DNA of 64,000 nt from Ailanthus altissimus (GCA_946807835.1 OX327694.1:7638001-7702000), one strand, 5' to 3'; counted from the stretch's first letter, positions 48,374 to 60,040 are shown. Numbers and translations: made by a program. The notes: generated by a model from the sequence alone, not told the origin.

Positions 48374-50526
48374 TGTTAGGGTTGGTATTTATGTGCCATC
48401 CCTGAATGTACATATACTTATTAGTTATACAAGTGTACATTTCCATTAAATTGCTAATGCTTTTTTATTGTATGATCTGAAGGAGTTCAGATCTGATCTA
48501 ATAGAGTTTAGATAAGGGCCTATAGTTAGCTACGCTAAGAGATGTAAATGCTAAATGTTAGCACAGCTAATTGTTAGCTGATTATAATACTCAGCGAAGA
48601 TTCAAGAGTTGGAGCCTTGTTTATAATGGGACATAGACCCAGGAATATACTAATAACTACATAGTTACAATCAGGTGCCAGGAAATATTAGTTACGCAAG
48701 TATGTTCTTGAATATTATCCTTGATTTATACCGATGCGGATCTATCAGTGGATATCTTTATATAGATCAGCATATGTCGTACCTATAGGGTATAGATGGT
48801 CGTTTCTAGCCGACTGTGAGCTTGGAGCTCGTATTGACATACGGGTATCCAGTTAGGACTAGATATAGGACGAACTCATGAAGGCCTCAGATAAACACCC
48901 TATATAAGCTGTCAACGGAAGGTCTTCTCGAGTTGAGTAGTATGCGTGGTCCTTTGACCTGAGTGCCATGGTGGGCTTGTAAGTGATCCACCATACTTTG
49001 GTTCCACGTATGTCAAAGACATTTCATGGTGTGACCATAGGGTGTCGTTGGGTATGGTTTGATGCTTATGAAGTCTAGTGCATACAGATATAGGATCCGT
49101 CAGCTCGCATAGAGAGTTAAATATCTAGATGCTTCGAGACTGTATCTCAGAAAGTCTTATGGCTATAAGCATTAATCCTGAGAAAGAGTTTCCGCCTAGA
49201 TGGAACAATATGGCAAAGAAGTTTGTACATATTATTCAGTGAGATACAAGTCTGAGGATATGATATGGATGAACACATGAGAATTTGACGATAATAATCG
49301 ATATTCTTGCACATGCAAGATATCATGACGGAAGGATTATACGTATGCGTTGTAACCTTAACTTTTATGCTTCAATGTGTTGATTTGTAATTTTTGTGAT
49401 GTGTGCGTGGGGCAATGTTCACGAACTCATGAAATAGTTTCATTTGACAAATCGGGCCTGGACTTAGGGAATCCCGCGATATGGAGTGTACTCGTTGAGC
49501 ACTTGGGCAGCGTACCAGATTAAATTGTTTAATCCAGTAATATCCAACACGACCACGAAAATGCGTGGGTGTATATTTAAGCGTTGAATACAACAATTAG
49601 TCAATAATTATTATTTACTAATTGTATAATAACATGTGGCGCATTGTGAACCCTCGGTTGAGTTTACTCAAGTGTGGGTATGGTGGGACCCACTAAGGAG
49701 TAGACTTGGTAACTATTTATAAGAGATAAAATGGTCATTTCACACTATAATTATTTAATTGTTAAATAATCATAAATATCTCATTATTATATATTATTTT
49801 ATTATATAATATTATTATATTATAATGACATTTAGTTGTCATCCATTAATTTATATTATATTATTATTTATTATAATAATATTATTTATTTAAATTGGTG
49901 GCCAAGTGTATTATTTTAACATATTATATTATTATTTAATATATATGAGATATATATTCGTGTGAAATTGGAGGATGCAAAGTGAATTGTTTCATTTTTT
50001 CCATTAATTTTCGGTGTTATTATTTTGAAACAAAAGGAAATTATTTCAAAGGGTGGCCGGCCAAAGATTAAGCAAATCAAAGGGATATAGATCCATTTTA
50101 AAGATTAATTTCAAGTGTTGAAATTAATTCTATTGCTTGTATTTATTGGCTAATAGTTATAACAACACAGAAATTTATTTTATTAATAAAAGAGTTGATC
50201 AAAGGGAAAATAAATTCAAAGAGTTTATGTGTTAAACCCCGTGTTGAATTTAGACTTGTTGTTTTAGCTTACCAAGCCTATTAAGTTGATGACTAGAACT
50301 GCTAATGGGTTGGTCTCCAGGTGGACTCCCAAGATATACGTGTAAAACGTTATACATTTCGATAATTTTTTAACTCTTCAAATATGTTAATATGGTTAAT
50401 ATATTATTTATCGTGTTTATTGTATTGTTTTAATTATTCCGCTGCTTTAAACATGTATGAGATATATATTTTATACAATGAATACTATTACACATGCATA
50501 CACTTATGTATATTATATTCCCAATA
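48374..50526 (+). repeat. 3' LTR of the 8.7-kb copia element
   Basis: Starts tgttagggttggtatttatg and ends tatattcccaata, with the terminal CA mutated to TA. It is followed by the TSD copy gaaag. Confidence 0.93.
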
Positions 50527-50531
50527 GAAAG

Positions 50532-50940
50532 TACAAGAAAATGAAATCTGATATTGAATGAGAGAGAAAGAAAAGAGAGTTTTAAGCTAAAATTTCTATT
50601 ATTAACAAAAATCTATTAGTGATATAACAATATATATATTTATATTATTAAGGAATTACAGAGAATAGCAAATAAAATGACTTTGCCTATTTTTTTATTT
50701 TGGCAGGACAACTATAACTAACAGCCCCATTTGCATAACAACCTTAACAAACTAGCTATCCACCCTTTTAACCACCTTTTAACTACTTCTGTTGACTCAA
50801 GAATCTCCAACTCTCTTCTGTAGCTTACTTGACATATGAATCAATACTCGAACCTTCTTCCCTTTATCTATTAACATTTCTCTTCAATTATAATAGCTCC
50901 TTATAGCCATTAAATCATCAATCAACATCTATTCTTGAAG
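50532..50940 (-). repeat. LTR part of the older minus-strand copia fragment
   Basis: This continues the interrupted copia from 41808. It resembles the layout of the LTR at 57349 (aaaatga...gagagaaag, then att..taa and A+T-rich sequence), but the outer edge cannot be placed. No frame is present. Confidence 0.45.
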
Positions 50941-51340
50941 GTTTGATCATGAGCAAATGTTGGAACAATATTTCTCATGATTAATCATAAATAACACAAA
51001 CACATTCTTCTTATATAAGAAAAGGGATCTAGATGGTGCAAGCATGAAGACTTGTTCTAGCAATTAATGGTAGAGTTAGACTCGGCTAATGTTGTTAAAT
51101 TGATAGAGACTGACCCATTTCCTTAGCTGAAGTTGGCTTTTTTTTAAAAGTTCAAGTGCAATATCATTGATTAAATTAATAATATTATAATATATTACTT
51201 CTGATATAAAATTAAAAAAATTACCAGGACATTACACAAGGATAAGATAGATCTATTATAGCTCACTGCTACTTTTCTATAAAGAGAATATACCAACCAT
51301 ATAAGGGAGACTATGCAATAAGAGATTATTACAACTACCC
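50941..51340. other. Intergenic DNA, nothing recognised
   Basis: A+T-rich, no frame, no repeat partner noticed in the window. Confidence 0.4.
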
Positions 51341-51344
51341 CTGA

Positions 51345-51510
51345 ACGAGAACACCTATCCTCTCATATGAGGGAAACCTATTCTCTTGTAGAAGGAAAAA
51401 TCTACCTTCACATAGAAGGAATTAGTCTACTCTCACATAGCAAGAACTAAAAATACCCTTATATAGAGGAACAAAATCCTCATAACCAAGGTACCAACTG
51501 TCCTTATAAA
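51345..51510. repeat. Degenerate tandem repeat, unit about 25 bp
   Basis: About six or seven imperfect units of the form ctayyctyacatagaaggaa follow each other (cctctcatatgaggg, tctcttgtagaagga, ccttcacatagaagga, ctctcacatagcaag, cccttatatagagga, tccttataaagagga). Confidence 0.6.
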
Positions 51511-52299
51511 GAGGAACAACAAAAAACAACACAAATAATATTGCAAAATTACAACATCTAGTTATAATAATAACCCATCAAGATACACTATACTCACAAA
51601 TATAAAAAATTATAAAACAACCCCCAAAAGATTAAGACTACAATAGCTGCTGAAGTTGGTTTATCTGAAGATGGCACGGGTGACAAAGAAGGCTTCGGGA
51701 AAGCTACTAACCAGGGGAGGCCAAGCAACAATGTCTGTAAGCAGATATACTCAGGTGACTGAAGTGCATAGGCTGCAGTGGTTGCAATAGCGGCGGGCAT
51801 CAAAGAACCAAATGAAGATGTTAGAAGGGCGGCAATAACAAAATCTGGTGAGAAAGACAGTGAAGGGCAACGAGCCTCGACTGGACCTGTGGATCAATAA
51901 ATACCCTATAATTTGATGATGAAGCATGGATCAAAACCTCTAAGGTGAGAGGCTGTCGCTGCCTGCTGTGCTCGGGTCGGACTACAGGAGCTGGCAAATA
52001 AATCACCAAAGAAAAAGAATCAAAAGGAAAAAAAAAACTAAAAACCTAAAGACTAAAATTGAAAATAAGGAATGTAAAGGAAAAGGAGGGGAAGACAGTG
52101 TTTTCCTATACCAAATGGGAGGCTGAAGCCTCTTCTCTTGGAGAGGAGGATGAGCGACGCCAAAGTATTTGTAGAGATGGGAGGATTTTTTGGTTGCTAA
52201 GGTTTTTTGATATGAAAGAAGAAAAATGAAGGAAATTCGAAGTCGGCCTTTTGATCTTTGATATTCTTCCATATTTCTCTTTTAGTAGTATTTCAGAAA
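51511..52299. other. Unassigned DNA of higher G+C
   Basis: Three short minus-strand frames (51594-51803, 51821-52009, 52003-52272) overlap or abut. Their translations are hydrophobic or Pro/Ser-rich without a family motif. The base composition is less A+T-rich than the flanks, so this may be host DNA or the 5' part of a LINE. Confidence 0.3.
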
Positions 52300-52492
52300 T
52301 TTATCACATGCATAAAGGAGCGATTTAAGTGGTTCATGGTCTAGTTAAGTTTACTCTCTCCCATATTAGTGAGCAAATATGGATAGAGACCATCCCTCAT
52401 TCCTTGATATCTTGTTTAGAGGCTGATATGTCTGCTCTTTCATCTCTAAATCTTAATAAAGTTTATCTATTTTCCAAAAAAAAAAAGAAAAA
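52300..52492 (+). pseudogene. LINE 3'-end fragment with poly(A)
   Basis: Plus-strand text EQIWIETIPHSLISCLEADMS resembles the tail after the RNase H domain of plant LINE/RVT_3 proteins. It is followed by a cttaataaag polyadenylation-like signal and an A-run at 52479-52492. The upstream body is missing or unrecognised. Confidence 0.45.
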
Positions 52493-52506
52493 TTAGTAAA
52501 TGTATT

Positions 52507-52846
52507 TATAACAAATCAGAAAAGTCTTTGTTTGGTTATTGAGAAAATGAGAGAAAGTGATAAGAAGAAAGAAAGAAAGAATTTTGCTAAGAAAGTTTAT
52601 TTCGTTGATATATTTTGAGAGTTATGATACAATCGTATTTATAAAAACTAATAGACTCATTTAGCAAGCTAACAAACTTGCCACATAGGCTAACAAACTC
52701 TGCCATGTCATTTAAACTATAACAGCCTAAACAACACAATATTGCCACTTTCCTCCTCTGCCTTTTATTGCTTGGTTCTGCATATTTATCAGTATCAGTT
52801 TTCCAACTTCCAAACTTCCAGAAGGCAGCTTTATTACTCTACTACA
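52507..52846 (-). repeat. 3' LTR of the 5.18-kb copia element
   Basis: Plus strand starts tataacaaatcagaaaag and ends ctctactaca. On the element strand it begins TGTAGTAG but ends TTGTTATA rather than CA; the same end occurs in the other LTR. Confidence 0.92.
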
Positions 52847-52858
52847 TCCCTTCTCAAG
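52847..52858 (-). other. Polypurine tract of the 5.18-kb copia element
   Basis: The element strand reads cttgagaaggga immediately before the LTR TG. Confidence 0.8.
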
Positions 52859-53690
52859 ATGATGGTCGAGGTATGACCAGCAGCTTGGATCGAAGCTGAG
52901 CAAATCGATTAAAGGATAAAGGCTTTGTCAATATGTCAGCAAGCTGATCGTGGCTTGGGACATATCTGACTTCAAGTTCATGTGCAGTAATTTTCTCTCT
53001 GATGAAATGAATGTCTAGCTCGATGTGCTTTGTACGAGTATGAAATACTGGATTATAAGCTAAAGCATTGGCACTTTGATCATCACACTAAAGTATTGGA
53101 GGGCTAGTGACTAGAAAATAAAGCTCTTTAAGCAATGATTTAATCCACATGAGTTCAGAACAAGTTGTAGCAATGTTGCAATATTCAGCCTTGGGACTAG
53201 ACCTGGCAACCACAGTTTGCTTCTTAGAAGACCAAGACACTAGATTATGTCCAAGAAAGACACAATATCCACCAACAGATCTTCTATCATTGGGATCAAA
53301 ACCCCAATCAGCATCAGAATATGCTATCAATGTATGGCTGCCCCTTGAATATAGTTCTAAACCACAGGAAATTATAGCTTGTAAATATCTTAGGACCCTC
53401 TTTAATGCCTGCCAATGTTGAACAGTAAGAGTAGTCAAGAATTGGCTGAGTTTGTGCATTGTTTATGAAAGTTCTGGTCTTATTAACAGAATATATTGAA
53501 GACTTCCTACTAAACTTCTGTATAAGGTTGGATTGTCAAATAAAGGATCGCCATCTTTGAGAAGATTTTGACAAGTACTGAAAGGAGTTGAGCAACTTTT
53601 ACACTTCTGCATATTAGCCTTCTCTAATAAATCTGAAATATACTTGGCTTGAGAGAGATGCATACCTGAGTTAGTTGGTGTCACTTCGAT
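52859..53690 (-). pseudogene. Copia RNase H and RT thumb
   Basis: The frame 53463-53684 reads GMHLSQAKYISDLLEKANM and LYRSLVGSLQYILLIRPELS (RT thumb/connection). The frame 53088-53459 reads HWQALKRVLRYL, IAYSDADWGFDPNDRRSVGGY (RNase H first Asp), SWSSKKQTVVARSSPKAEYCNI (catalytic Glu) and CSELMWIKSLLKEL. After a stop the text QCDDQSANALAYNP and RTKHIELDIHFIREKI continues to about 52900. The stop at 53460 and the one at about 53086 disrupt an otherwise well-kept domain. Confidence 0.9.
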
Positions 53691-54510
53691 GCCCAGAAGA
53701 TAATTGCATATGCCTAAGTCTTTAAGTGCAAAAGTAGAGCCAAGTTGATGAATAAATTGCTCTATTTAAGAGGATATATGGCCAGTAATGATAATATCAT
53801 CAACATAAATCAAGGCAAGGATAAGATGGCCAGATGCATGCTTGATAAATAAGGATGTATCTGACACAGAATTCTGAAAACCCCATTCAAGTAATGAAAC
53901 TCTAAGCTTGTTATACCAAGCCTTTAGGACTTATTTTAATCCATACAATGCTTTCTTTAATTTGCATACATATGATGAATATCTTTTGTCAACAAATCCA
54001 TCTGGTTGATGCATGTACACAGCTTTAGTTAATTCACCATGTAAGAAAGCATTATTAATATTTATTTGTCGTAGAGGCCATTGATTCATTACAGCTAAAC
54101 TCAGCATAATTTTCATTGTGGAGGACTTCACAACTAAACTGAAAGTTTCGAAGAAATTAACCACAGGTGCTTGAAGAAATCCTTTAGCAACTAACCTGGC
54201 TTTATATTTTGAAATAGACCCATTAGGGTTATATTTAACTCTAAAAATTCACTTATTACTCACAACTTTTACTGCTTCAGTAGCAGAGACTAGAGACCAG
54301 GTTTGATTTCTTTTGAGTGCTTCATATTTATCTATCATTGCTTGCTTCCATTTGGATTACTTAAAGCTTCTTTGATGGTTTTGGATTCTGGAGCAACTTT
54401 AGGAGTATGACTCAGATAAAGCTTTGGTTTATAGATACCATTCTTGGATCTGGTAATCATCTGGTGAGTTGAGATTGGTGAAGTTGATAAATTATGAGAA
54501 TGTGATGGTT
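53691..54510 (-). pseudogene. Copia reverse transcriptase
   Basis: The minus strand reads NINNAFLHGELTKAVYMHQPDGF (fingers/palm, 53931-54164), CKLKKALYGLK, a stop, then WYNKLRVSLLEWGF and the catalytic LIYVDDIIITG with YVDD at 53796-53807 intact. Upstream text matches the usual WKQAMIDKYEALKRNQTWSL region in broken frames (about 54280-54360). Three or four point lesions are enough to explain the loss. Confidence 0.9.
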
Positions 54511-55675
54511 CTATACCTGGTAAGTGTTCTGGTATAGGAATTTGAGGAAAAGTGTTTGCAGAGGAATTTGAGGAAGAGTGTTTGCAAAGGAATTTGCTGG
54601 TGACAGATTTTGATGAGTCTGATTTGTATCTGCTGAGTTATTGTTTATTTGAGATGCCAACACTTGATCTGCTACTGAAGGAAGTGACTCAGATCTTGGA
54701 ATTACTCTAGTACTGCCATATAAACTTTGGTTCAGAAGAGTGTGGGTTATTTGAGTAGGAAGTGATGAATATGAGTGTGAAGATTGTGTGTTGACAATAT
54801 GCTTTTGAAAGAAATCACAATAAGGAAATGTTTGCTCATCAAATGTTACATGTCTTGCCACATAAATCCTACCCGATGGATACAGACACTTATATCCATT
54901 ATACATAGGGCTATATCCTAAAAAGACACACTTTGTTGTATGATAATCAAATTTGTTTTTGTTGTAGGGCCTTAATAAAGGAAAGCAAGAACATCCAAAA
55001 GGTTTAAGGAACTTATACTCAGGCATTATAGTATATAGCTTTTGATAAGGTGACTGATAACCTAGGATTGGTATGGGAAGCCTGTTGATGACATAGGTTG
55101 CTGTATAAAAAGCTTCCCACCAATAAGAAAAAAGAATCTTAACTTGTGCAAGGATAGTTAAACCTGTTTCAACAATGTGTCTGTGTTTTCTCTCTACAAC
55201 TCCATTTTGGTGGTGTGTATGTGGGCAAGACAATCTAAATTAGATCCCATTTTGTTTTAAAAAGTCAGAAAAAGGTCTGAACTCACCCCCCCTAATCAGA
55301 TTGTATAGCTAAGATGTGACTATTTAGTTATTTCTCAACTTGTTTCTGAAACAGGATAAAAATGTTTAATGCCTCAGATGTAGATTTCAAAGGAAATATC
55401 CAATTGTATTTTGTATGATCATCAACAAAATTAATATAATATTTGAAGCCTTTCGTTGTTTCATGTTGAATTGGTCCCCATATATCAACATATATGAGCT
55501 CCAAGGGCTTGTTTATCTTTGACATGACACAAGAAAAATGAAGCTTATGTATTTTGCCCATTTGACATGCATCACAGAACAATCCATCTGAAGTTTTATT
55601 TGTAGTAACATGTTTGTTACAAGATTTCAGTACAGATCTTAAAATGATAGGACTTGGATGACAAAACCTCATGTG
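54511..55675 (-). pseudogene. Copia integrase
   Basis: Frame 55328-55672 holds the zinc finger (RFCHPSPIILRSVLKSC ... FCDACQMGKIHKLHF) and the first catalytic Asp in LIYVDIWGP. After a frameshift at a C6-C8 run near 55286 (the GGEF segment) and one TAA at about 55240, frame 54511-55233 gives HTHHQNGVVERKHRHIVETG with the catalytic Glu, SYWWEAFYTATYVINRLP, FGCSCFPLLRPYNKNKF, CVFLGYSPMYNGYKCL and the GKGL-less C-terminal tail rich in Ser/Gln. Catalytic residues are otherwise in place. Confidence 0.9.
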
Positions 55676-56220
55676 CTATAACTTTAATTTGTCAACACTC
55701 AAACATTCTGTATTTTGTGATACAAATGCATAGCAGGATAAGTCAATGACACCAGGTTGACTCTTATTTATGTGACAATCAGGTGCATGGTTAACAAGTT
55801 GAGAAAAAAGAGACATAGGACTATGAGCAAAACAAGCTTCTGAATTTATAGAGGAATTGAGTTGATGGTTTGGTAGCAGTTTATATAGTCCCTTTATAGC
55901 CACACCCTTCAGCATCAATGTTCCTTTCATTTTGGCCTTAACAAAACAATAATCAGCATAAAATTCTACAAACACAGAGTTATCTTGAACAAGTTTAGAT
56001 ATGCTAAATAGATTTTTGGTAATTGTTGGCACACAAAAAATATTTCTAAGTATCAAGGTATGTTTTATTAATGTTGTCACAGAAGAATCACCTAAGCAGG
56101 ATATTTTTAGACCTTGACCATTGCCAACAATTAATTTGTCCATACCTGAATAGATGTGTTTTTTCTGAAGGTTGTTTTTATTATAGGTAAGGTGGTGTGC
56201 TGCTCCGAAGTCTAGGTATC
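55676..56220 (-). pseudogene. Copia protease and pre-integrase segment
   Basis: The active site reads YLDFGAAHHLTYN (family D-S-G-A-x-H-H; Ser replaced by Phe). It is followed by KLIVGNGQGLKISCLGDSS, ILRNIFCVPTITKNLFSISKLV and DCFVKAKMKGTLMLKG-like text. A stop lies next to the active-site segment. Confidence 0.85.
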
Positions 56221-57335
56221 ATCCTTGATTAGCTGGCCCTCCATTTTCTGCTGAGGAAGCATAGTAAACAGTCTTATTAGCCTGCACATTACCAGAAGGT
56301 CCAGATCCTTGATTTCCTGAGAACTGATTGTCGTATCCTCCTCTGTTTTGAGTGTGATCTTTAGGCATGTAATCATTATTAAATCTAAAATAACATTTGG
56401 CAGCTGAGTGCCCTTGTCTTTCACAAATTTGACACACAATTTTATATTGCCTCTTTCAAAATTGCTTCTACCTCTTTGTTGATATTGTCCTCTTCCTCTA
56501 TTGTTGTTGTTAAAGTTGCCTCTACCATATCCATGATTAGCATTATAGCTATTATTACTATAGCTTCCCTAGTTTCCATTACTCCTGTTTCATTGACCAC
56601 TAAAACTGTAACCATCTCCTTTACTTCATTTATGTGCATAATTGACATTAAACACTTCTTAATTACCTGTTTTACCACCTGTATTGAAGACTATTCTACT
56701 CTCTTGAGTTAGCAGCATTGAATAGGCTTTATTTATCTTAAACTCTCTAATCTTGCTACTTATTAAGGTAACAATAGCATCATAATCTGAACCTATAACT
56801 CCAGTGATCAGATGCGTGATAAAGTCATCTTTATTGATCTTGCATCCAACAGTAGTTAGCTCATCAACAATCCCTTTCAGCTTAAGAAAATACTCAGACA
56901 TTGACATTTTATTCTTTTTCAACAAAGCTAATTGCATTTTAAGCTAAACAATCTTTGCCTTTGAAGAAGATCTAAATTGTCTGTTTATTTCAGTCCAAAG
57001 ATCATAAAAGGATTTACTATCGATCACGAGTCCAAGAGTGTTCTTATGTATTGTGGAAAACAACCAGTTCAGTAGGATCTGATCATTTTGTATCCATTCT
57101 TCATATTCAACATTTTCAACTGCTGATACATCAATTGCTGATACAAATGCTCCTTCCAGTTACTAAGTCCTCAAATCTGTTGGCTCTAATAATAGTGAGA
57201 ACTTGTGATCTCTAGATCACAAAGTTGAACGATTTAGCTTCACTGTTGTTGAGAATGTATAAGAAGAAGTGTGTGATGAATTTGAGGCAAGATTTGTAGA
57301 AGACATAACTTACAGATAGCGTTTGTTGTATTATA
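56221..57335 (-). pseudogene. Copia gag
   Basis: The minus strand encodes ALLKKNKMSMSEYFLKLKGI and VIGSDYDAIVTLISSKIREF (UBN2-type gag, 56659-56937), an Asn/Tyr/Gly-rich basic stretch (56440-56640) and the zinc knuckle CQICERQGHSAAKCYFRF (about 56385-56437), complete with all four ligands. The N-terminus extends to about 57300 in broken frames. Very similar gag text occurs at 40911-41808. Confidence 0.87.
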
Positions 57336-57348
57336 GGCTCTGATACTA
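57336..57348 (-). other. Copia primer-binding site
   Basis: Plus strand ggctctgatacta, i.e. tagtatcagagcc on the element strand, close to the canonical tggtatcagagcc. Confidence 0.85.
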
Positions 57349-57688
57349 TATAACAAATCAGAAAAGTCTTTATTTGGTTATTGAGAAAATGAGAGAAAGT
57401 GATGAGAAGAAAGAAGGAAAAAATTTTGCTAAGAAAATTTATTTCATTGATATATTTTGAGAGTCATGATACAACCGTATTTATAGAAGCTAATAGACTC
57501 ATTTAGCAAGCTAACAAACTTGCCATGTAGGCTAACAAACTCTACCATGTCATTTAAACTATAATAACTTAAACGACACAGTATTGCCATTTTCCTCCTT
57601 TGCCTTTTATTGCTTGGTTCTACATATTTATCAGGATCAATTTTCCAACTTTCCAACTTTCAAAAGGCAGCTTCATTACTCTATTACA
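57349..57688 (-). repeat. 5' LTR of the 5.18-kb copia element
   Basis: Exactly the same length as the partner LTR, with scattered substitutions. Starts tataacaaatcagaaaag and ends ctctattaca on the plus strand. Confidence 0.92.
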
Positions 57689-57693
57689 GTATT

Positions 57694-58740
57694 AATTATA
57701 GAATTGTAAAATTATGTAGCAACCAGCATATTTGTTAGGCTGGATAGAATATTGTGAGGGGGCATTGTAATAGCAATAGCAAATCAAAGTGGTTTTGCCG
57801 ACACCTTTCGTAGCCGATATTTAACGTAGAGAAATTTGTTACGAAGTTGTAGTTTTATTCAAGCATATGCGTCTCCACGGGCATAATAGTTAAAAGGTCA
57901 AAAATCTTTGGCTGCATATACATGCATAATGCATTCACACTCTTCTTTTTTAACTTCAACAACTGAATTGTCTTTATCTTTCTCTCCAAATTTTTATGGT
58001 CCACCGAACATCACCTGTCATGAATTTTAGAGATATGGTCTTTTTTTTTTAAATAATAATAATAAAAAAATCATGGTAACTTGCATCCCAAGAGGAGGCA
58101 AATTACAAAGGAAGGTTGCATCATCCTCCAACTTAATTACATCGGAATTAATAGGTTGCTCAAATGCTAATAAAACACCTTAAAAATACTGAGTTAAGTA
58201 TAGACTCGGGATGAAGACTTGACTTTGACAAGAGTCTGCATGCACTTTTCACTGAAGGTTAGTGTGACATGCCATTTGAATTCAGACAATAAATGCTTTG
58301 TAAGAGAGATCAATTTTGTTTGGGGAGACAGAAGATGAACTAATTAGGTATAAAATAATAAAGATGCATCTAATTGTAAAGATTAATTTCCTATTATACA
58401 GTGTTTGTTTTCTTTTGAAGTATGAATAAATTTAATTATATTTGGTTGAAGTATGAATTGGGTATATATATTTGGATGATATTTTTTTAATACTGTTTTT
58501 GAACATTTGAAGTTCAGTGTTAAGTTTTTTTGTTTTTATGAATTAAAAATATATAAATTAATGATTGATATTTATGTATTTTTTTTAAAGTTTTACATTT
58601 ACTTAAATTTATTTATTACAAATACTATCAAATTAATTAGTTTGACAAAATAAATAAATTTAGTTGGATAATATTAAAAAGATAATTATTTTGTTTGGAA
58701 ATAATATTTTTAATTGACAATAAAATAACTGAAAAATACA
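57694..58740. other. Intergenic DNA, nothing recognised
   Basis: No frame above 60 codons and no repeats with a partner here. It includes a short block of more even base composition (57760-58020), perhaps unique host DNA, and A/T-rich DNA after 58400. Confidence 0.45.
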
Positions 58741-58840
58741 AAAGTTATTATAACCCAATGATAAAGAGTTGTCATGCACCTTTACCTCAAATATGGAGGC
58801 CACGAGTTTAAACTCCCTTTTCTTATATTAAAAAAAAATG
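58741..58840 (+). mobile_element. Short tRNA-derived SINE fragment
   Basis: The segment has an A-box-like taacccaatgataaagagtt (58751-58770), a B-box-like cgagtttaaactccc (58803-58817; consensus GGTTCGAATCC) and ends in an A-run (58830-58838). Flanking strings actgaaaaatac (58728-58739) and accgaaaaataa (58841-58852) agree at 10 of 12 positions, a plausible TSD. Pol III boxes, short length, A-tail and TSD together point to a SINE; the sequence is too diverged for a family name. Confidence 0.6.
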
Positions 58841-58852
58841 ACCGAAAAATAA

Positions 58853-59402
58853 ATAAGGTCATAAAGAAAAAAAAAGCGAAAATATCATTTTTTTTTCACT
58901 TTAATTATCTTTTTAACTTTTTTTTGCGTCATTTCTAAAATATTCTAATAAATTAACAATTTTTTTTTATGAAATTGTCTATAATGCATACGTTAGGATT
59001 CCATAAATCGAATGCTTTGTTAGTTGGTAGCAATTTTTAATAAATCCCAAAAGCAGCCAATTCGAATTAGTGAAGCTGGCGTTTGTAATTGTGGGCATAA
59101 AAATAAAATGGTTCGAGCTTCACTTGCTGAGCAAAAGTGACAGGGAAAGGAAGTCGGTGTGAAATGAATAAAAATAATAAAAGTAAAAATAAAAGGAATT
59201 ACCAATATCTCTCTTGAAAATTGAAATATATTATGAGAGAAAGAGATTCCCATTGAGTTTTTCCTCGGTAAAGATGAAATGCAATTGTTTTAAAGGGGTA
59301 AATATCTAAAAGAGAGTGTGATGGAAGAATGAATTCCCATCACAAAATTGGAAACCAAGCTTTTAGTTAAGAAAGCAACAAAGCAGAAGGGAAAACAAAC
59401 AA

Positions 59403-59406
<4 letters not shown>
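58853..59406. other. Intergenic A+T-rich DNA
   Basis: Two minus-strand frames of 77 codons (59020-59253 and 59290-59523) have no recognisable motif; the second is partly microsatellite translation. Confidence 0.4.

Positions 59407-59444
<38 letters not shown>
59407..59444. repeat. Microsatellite (TA)n
   Basis: About 19 TA units. Confidence 0.95.
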
Positions 59445-59446
<2 letters not shown>

Positions 59447-59667
59447 AGAGGGTATTTAAATTTAAGATATTTAAGATGCTCTACAAATTTAAATTGAAGA
59501 CATTTTATATTTTTGTCTTTCATATGATTTAATTATTTGCCACTTAGTAGGGATAGCAATTATGTAGAGCGGAGACAGAGAAGTCTTTTTGTATCTCATT
59601 CTATTTTTTAAAGAAAATTTTAATGGGGCAGGAATAGAAATTTTTATATAGAGAATTCTTTTTCACC

Positions 59668-59694
59668 CCACCCCCACCCCCACCCCCACCCCCA
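59668..59694. repeat. C-rich minisatellite, unit ccccca
   Basis: Four to five consecutive ccccca units inside the hAT-type MITE. The complementary strand is G-rich with runs of four to five Gs. Confidence 0.9.
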
Positions 59695-60040
59695 TTTTCT
59701 TATTTTTTATTTATTAATATTAATACTATTTTATATTTATAAATTTTAACAATATTAAAATGTAATCTTTATTATAATTTTTAAAACAAAATATCAAACT
59801 AACAAATTAAAATATTATAACAATATCTTTCAATAATATGAATAGTAATTAGTAACAAATTTTAAATAAGTAACAAATAAAAAAAAAAGAATTTAAATGA
59901 TCTAGTGTCTAATATTATTGATTTTTCTATTAATTGCCTCATATTCTCATTAAAATTAATGACTGTCGAACTTAAAAATAATTGTTTTTGTTGTTTATAA
60001 TAAAGAAAAACTTTTATGGATTTTTTTATTATATATTTTG

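Larger units (their letters stand above)
41814..50526 (+). mobile_element. Complete but decayed Ty1/copia element with 2.1-kb LTRs
   Basis: It has LTRs at 41814-43953 and 48374-50526, a Met-type PBS, a PPT and a perfect 5-bp TSD gaaag (41809-41813 and 50527-50531). The internal region is only about 4.4 kb and holds gag and pol remnants with many stops. The LTRs are similar but clearly diverged. The family also left solo LTRs at 14491-16565 and 26074-28342. Copia sublineage cannot be fixed by eye. Confidence 0.92.
52507..57688 (-). mobile_element. Nearly complete Ty1/copia element, 5.18 kb
   Basis: Two 340-bp LTRs (52507-52846 and 57349-57688), PBS and PPT are present, with a perfect 5-bp TSD gtatt (52502-52506 and 57689-57693). 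Gag, protease, integrase, RT and RNase H lie in copia order on the minus strand. Several single stops and frameshifts break the polyprotein, yet the RT catalytic YVDD is intact. LTR similarity is high, so it is the youngest full element here. Its size and short LTRs would fit an Ale-like lineage, but that is a guess. Confidence 0.93.

Noticed and set aside
53149..53421. 90-codon plus-strand frame
   Set aside because: Antisense shadow of the copia RNase H domain.
56476..56712. 78-codon plus-strand frame
   Set aside because: Antisense shadow of the low-complexity Asn/Gly-rich part of copia gag.
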